DNA of 6,480 bases from Candidatus Peregrinibacteria bacterium (lineage in GTDB: Bacteria > Patescibacteriota > Gracilibacteria > UM-FILTER-43-11): contig JAUXDO010000064.1 of assembly GCA_030618315.1 (NCBI GenBank), forward strand, positions 1-6,480, in the 5' to 3' direction. The position numbers were made by a program, and so were the translations under genes. Positions 3,561 through 6,480 of this stretch are shown in pieces. The notes beneath the pieces are model-generated. The model saw only the letters and a program-made list of their open reading frames with translations, did not search any database and was not told the DNA's origin. Each line of letters opens with the position of its first letter. The stretch's first letter is position 1.

Positions 3561-6314
3561 TTATTCAGTATAAATAATCGTAACCTTAATAATCCCAAAA
3601 CTGTCCTGCTCAATTCCAAGACCAAGGTTTATCCAATTCAATTTGGTAATCTGGTCGTTTTCAGCTATCTGATTGACTGCGTCCTGAAAGCTGGAATTAC
3701 CTACAATAAATGTACCGAGAGAAGCATTAATTCCGGCATCTCTAATAGTATCTACCAAGGTAGTACCGCCTGGATTTGTAAAATCGAAGAAATCACTCTC
3801 AGCCATATCAGTACTCCAATCCTGAGCCAAGTTGTTTAGATTTGTCTGAAGATTCAAATTAATGCCTCTTTTTTCATTAATAGCGTTTAATATTGTTGTT
3901 CTCATTGAATTTAAATCTCCCAAATTAATAGGATCGGCAGAAAAGATCTGAACAAAAACATAACTTCCGTCTGCGTGTTTGGAAATACCAAAGCCTACTC
4001 GTGTCCATTCATCAGAAATAATATTCAGTCTGTGAGTGGCACTGCGCATTAGGCCGTATTGAGCTAACTGCGGATCGATTTCTTTTGCGATATTTTCGGA
4101 TACAATTTGATTAATCGCATAATTTCTCCGAAGGTCATTCGCACTCATTCCATCATTATCCCAGTGGCTGAAATAATTATTATTTGCCATATCATCGGAC
4201 CTAAACTGAGCAAGTGAGTTCAAACTTGAATCAATAACCAGATTACTTTTTCCATGTTCACTTCGGCTGTTATTAACAAGATCAAGCATCTGACTGCGAA
4301 TAGCATTTATGTCGTCTCCTAAATCCACGGTCTGACCATCGTGAAGCTCGGAAGGATTAGGAATAATCGGATAATCATTATTGAAATAAAGAGGAATATT
4401 GATAGCTGCCAGAGCATCCGCATTGTTGATCTCAACAAAATGAACACCGCTGGTAACAGGTTTGTAGCTCAGTGTAAGCTCATTATTGGAAGTCTTATAA
4501 ACATCAATCCCGTTTGAGTTTGCGGTTGGTGAAACGAACTCACTTTGAATTTTTATTTCTGCGACATTTCCACTTGGAAGTATTACAGCACCACCGGCAT
4601 TAATATCAGCTTTTGGTTTTACTACAATTTTAAAAGTTTGATTCGGAGTAATATGCGACGGAATATCAACAATCTCAACCTGATCGTCATTAACAATATA
4701 TTCATGATGAGTTACAGCATTAAAAGAGGTGGTTGCAGATTCACTCCACTCGATAGCACTTGGTTCAAGAATTGATTTTGATGAGAATACTGCGCCCTGA
4801 AGGGTGATATCCATAAGCCCTTCTTCAAAAATTGTTAAGTCTTTATAATTTGGTTTAAATTCATTTCTATCACTAATAAAAAAAGTTTTTTGATCACCAC
4901 CCTGCGCAAAAACTAATTTGAATAAATTATAACTGCCACGGTTCCAGCTCATTTTGGTGTCACCATTAATAAGATCGATAGACATCTCAGCAGGGGGTAT
5001 AAGTGATGAATTTGTAGATTGTTTAATACAGCTGTCCTGAATAACATCAATTTCTTTTACAATGCTCGTACCGGATTGACCGGGAACAATTCCAATTTTA
5101 AAAATACCCTGCTCTGGGAAAAAGATATTCAAATCAAAATGACCATCATTAACAGGTGCAGAAAAAGCGTATTGCTTACTGCTTTCATCAACAATAAAAG
5201 CGTTAATCTCATTAGCAGAGCTGGTAGTGGTACCGGAAAGACTTAGCACTTCACTTTCAATAACTTTATTCGGCAGTTCTTTATCCAGAGTTACGTTGTC
5301 GAAGCTAGACTTTGAAAAAAAAAGAAGCCCTATTTTTTCCTGGCAATTTCCGGGGATTGCATTGAGTAGATTCGCCTCCAGTTGGGAGGTGTCAAAATTG
5401 CTGGCTGAGCTGGAAACAGGATGAATAGAGACATTGATAAGGCCTCTGGAAAGAGGTGAAATAGCCTCAAAGGCCGCCTTGCTTAAATCAATAATCCTAT
5501 TTTCACCTGCATAAGGCCCTCTATCGGTAACCTCAACAACAACTGATTCATTATTCTCAAGATTTGTCACCTTTAACATTGTTCCGAATGGCAGAGTCCT
5601 GTGCGCACATGTAAGTGCGGAAGCATCAAATATTGAACCGCTTGCAGTTGTTCTGCCATGAAAATATTCTCCGTAATAGCTTGCAACGCCCTCCTGATAA
5701 CCTTCCGGCTTTAGAGTAAGTCGATACATTAATTCAGCTAACATTCCTCTGTTAATTGGCAATGCAGGATTTACATTTTCACTTGAGCTCTGATCCAGAA
5801 GACTTATTGATTCCGCGTATCCAAAATAAGGAGCAAACCAGGCATCGGCCGGAACGTCAGGATGAGGATTATTGCCAGGGTGTTCAGTTTCAATATTGTT
5901 GGTTTCAAGAAGAATCTTCATTGCCTCAGCCAGATTCACAGTATCACCCGGACGGAACATTCCGGTGTTGCCATCACCGCTGACAATCCCCAGATTCTTT
6001 GCTTTCATTGCAAATTTGGCATACCAGCTCCCATGCATAACATCCGGAAAAATCTCCTGATCAGCAATTTCCGGTACAAGAATATCTGAACCGAGAAGGA
6101 TTATTTTAAGAGCCTCAGCGCGATTAACCAATTGATTAGGACGAAATGTATTGTCATCATACCCATCAACAATCCCATTTTCCTGCAGGTACATAATCGC
6201 AGCATAATTCGGATGTTCAGAGTTAAGATCAGAAAAAACCGCTTGCGCTCCAGCTGTCTGAATACCGATAAACATCAGTAAGCCAATTGCTAATACTTGT
6301 GTCTTTTTGAACAT
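3561..6314 (-). CDS. Multidomain surface protein: 3x SLH, RlpA-like barrel, tandem CAP
   Basis: 917 aa from ATG 6314, chosen because it gives a clean signal peptide (MFKK, hydrophobic core, cleavage near AQA25/V26); an in-frame ATG at 6377 would add 21 residues and lies upstream of the promoter. Three SLH repeats (about 26-73, 88-137, 150-198; e.g. DGYDDNTFRPNQLVNRAEA) should bind the cell-wall polymer. An RlpA-type double-psi beta-barrel (about 205-297) keeps Asp230, His238 and Asp264 (TDRGPY), but the catalytic-Glu position is Ser227 (TASGSIFD). A beta-rich middle (about 327-665) looks like Ig/FN3-type modules, the first flanked by Cys324 and Cys429. CAP domain 1 (about 672-793) retains His717 (YFSH), Glu740 (SENIA) and His761 (THRLNI). 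CAP domain 2 (about 797-917) is a degenerate repeat lacking them. It is probably an S-layer-associated envelope protein with wall-remodelling or binding functions. No Shine-Dalgarno site. Confidence 0.93.
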   Translation of the reverse strand: MFKKTQVLAIGLLMFIGIQTAGAQAVFSDLNSEHPNYAAIMYLQENGIVDGYDDNTFRPNQLVNRAEALKIILLGSDILVPEIADQEIFPDVMHGSWYAKFAMKAKNLGIVSGDGNTGMFRPGDTVNLAEAMKILLETNNIETEHPGNNPHPDVPADAWFAPYFGYAESISLLDQSSSENVNPALPINRGMLAELMYRLTLKPEGYQEGVASYYGEYFHGRTTASGSIFDASALTCAHRTLPFGTMLKVTNLENNESVVVEVTDRGPYAGENRIIDLSKAAFEAISPLSRGLINVSIHPVSSSASNFDTSQLEANLLNAIPGNCQEKIGLLFFSKSSFDNVTLDKELPNKVIESEVLSLSGTTTSSANEINAFIVDESSKQYAFSAPVNDGHFDLNIFFPEQGIFKIGIVPGQSGTSIVKEIDVIQDSCIKQSTNSSLIPPAEMSIDLINGDTKMSWNRGSYNLFKLVFAQGGDQKTFFISDRNEFKPNYKDLTIFEEGLMDITLQGAVFSSKSILEPSAIEWSESATTSFNAVTHHEYIVNDDQVEIVDIPSHITPNQTFKIVVKPKADINAGGAVILPSGNVAEIKIQSEFVSPTANSNGIDVYKTSNNELTLSYKPVTSGVHFVEINNADALAAINIPLYFNNDYPIIPNPSELHDGQTVDLGDDINAIRSQMLDLVNNSRSEHGKSNLVIDSSLNSLAQFRSDDMANNNYFSHWDNDGMSANDLRRNYAINQIVSENIAKEIDPQLAQYGLMRSATHRLNIISDEWTRVGFGISKHADGSYVFVQIFSADPINLGDLNSMRTTILNAINEKRGINLNLQTNLNNLAQDWSTDMAESDFFDFTNPGGTTLVDTIRDAGINASLGTFIVGNSSFQDAVNQIAENDQITKLNWINLGLGIEQDSFGIIKVTIIYTE

Positions 6315-6341
6315 GATTGGAGGGGTTTTTAGTGCGGAGGT

Positions 6342-6370
6342 ATTATACCTTTCCAATGATAAAATTCCAA
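6342..6370 (-). promoter_or_regulatory. Promoter of the SLH-RlpA-CAP gene
   Basis: On the minus strand TTGGAA (6370-6365) is followed by exactly 17 bp and a perfect TATAAT (6347-6342). Transcription would begin near 6335, giving a leader of about 20 nt without a Shine-Dalgarno site. The -35 hexamer is part of the terminal inverted repeat of the palindromic element that starts at 6361, while the -10 is in unique sequence. Confidence 0.7.
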
Positions 6371-6480
6371 ATCTCAAATCCTAAATTCCAAACAAAGTAC
6401 AAATTTCAATTAACAAAATTCAAACGTGATATGGAATACATAAAATTAATTACAACCTCTGAAGGTGCGAATAATTATTC
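6361..6480. repeat. Palindromic element, copy 2 (cut by the right edge)
   Basis: It aligns with 908-1025 over its whole visible length, in the same orientation. Near-identical blocks are AAATTCCAAATCTCAAATCC, CAAACAAAGTACAAATT, AAATTCAAACGTGATATGG and CCTCTGAAGGTGCGAATAAT; the differences are a few substitutions and small indels in AT-rich stretches. The window ends in the centre of the predicted hairpin (GAATAATTATTC, a perfect palindrome), so the right half should lie just beyond. Confidence 0.88.

Noticed and set aside
6315..6377. Start of the surface protein at ATG 6377
   Set aside because: It lies upstream of the -10/-35 promoter and inside the repeat, and adds a polar stretch before a complete signal peptide.
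1..6480. Alternative genetic code (TGA as Gly, as in Gracilibacteria)
   Set aside because: No gene stops with TGA, but known families here are complete with no in-frame TGA, so nothing supports recoding; six stops are too few.
907..6480. Composite transposon bounded by the two palindromic elements
   Set aside because: No transposase or integrase lies between the copies, and the cargo includes the housekeeping gene ndk.

Overview
The window reads as an AT-leaning bacterial chromosome segment, most likely from a Candidate Phyla Radiation (Patescibacteria) type genome, perhaps Peregrinibacteria-like. This is an inference from style: SLH-domain surface proteins of this flavour, short AT-rich leaders without Shine-Dalgarno sites, AATTTTT-type tandem repeats before genes, and many short palindromic repeats. 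No rRNA, tRNA or ribosomal protein is present to confirm it. Standard stop codons fit every gene (TAA or TAG only; no in-frame TGA is needed).

Layout. Positions 3-843 hold two overlapping plus-strand genes: a Lys/Glu-rich membrane-anchored coiled-coil protein cut by the left edge, and a small exported Cys-rich acidic protein. They have a strong Shine-Dalgarno site, look richer in G+C than the rest, and end at a clear Rho-independent terminator (862-904). A 200-bp palindromic element (907-1106) follows. A second copy in the same orientation begins at 6361 and runs off the right edge. Between the two copies lie an M16 zinc peptidase (1141-2406), nucleoside diphosphate kinase ndk (2440-2901), a four-helix-bundle (S23/IVS-type) protein (3069-3521) and, convergent on the minus strand, a large surface protein (3561-6314).

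The four-helix-bundle gene is bracketed by two inverted arrays of tiny hairpin modules (2905-2982 and 3461-3560). The arrays share four module types, but in a different order. The right array encodes the tail of the four-helix-bundle protein and abuts the stop of the surface-protein gene. This is the most unusual structure in the window and may be a small mobile cassette.

The surface protein has a signal peptide, three SLH repeats, an RlpA-like double-psi beta-barrel in which the catalytic-Glu position is Ser, a beta-rich middle, an intact-looking CAP domain and a second degenerate CAP domain. Its promoter appears to take its -35 hexamer from the tip of the palindromic repeat. No single pathway ties the genes together. 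The peptidase and ndk may be co-transcribed; the surface protein stands alone.
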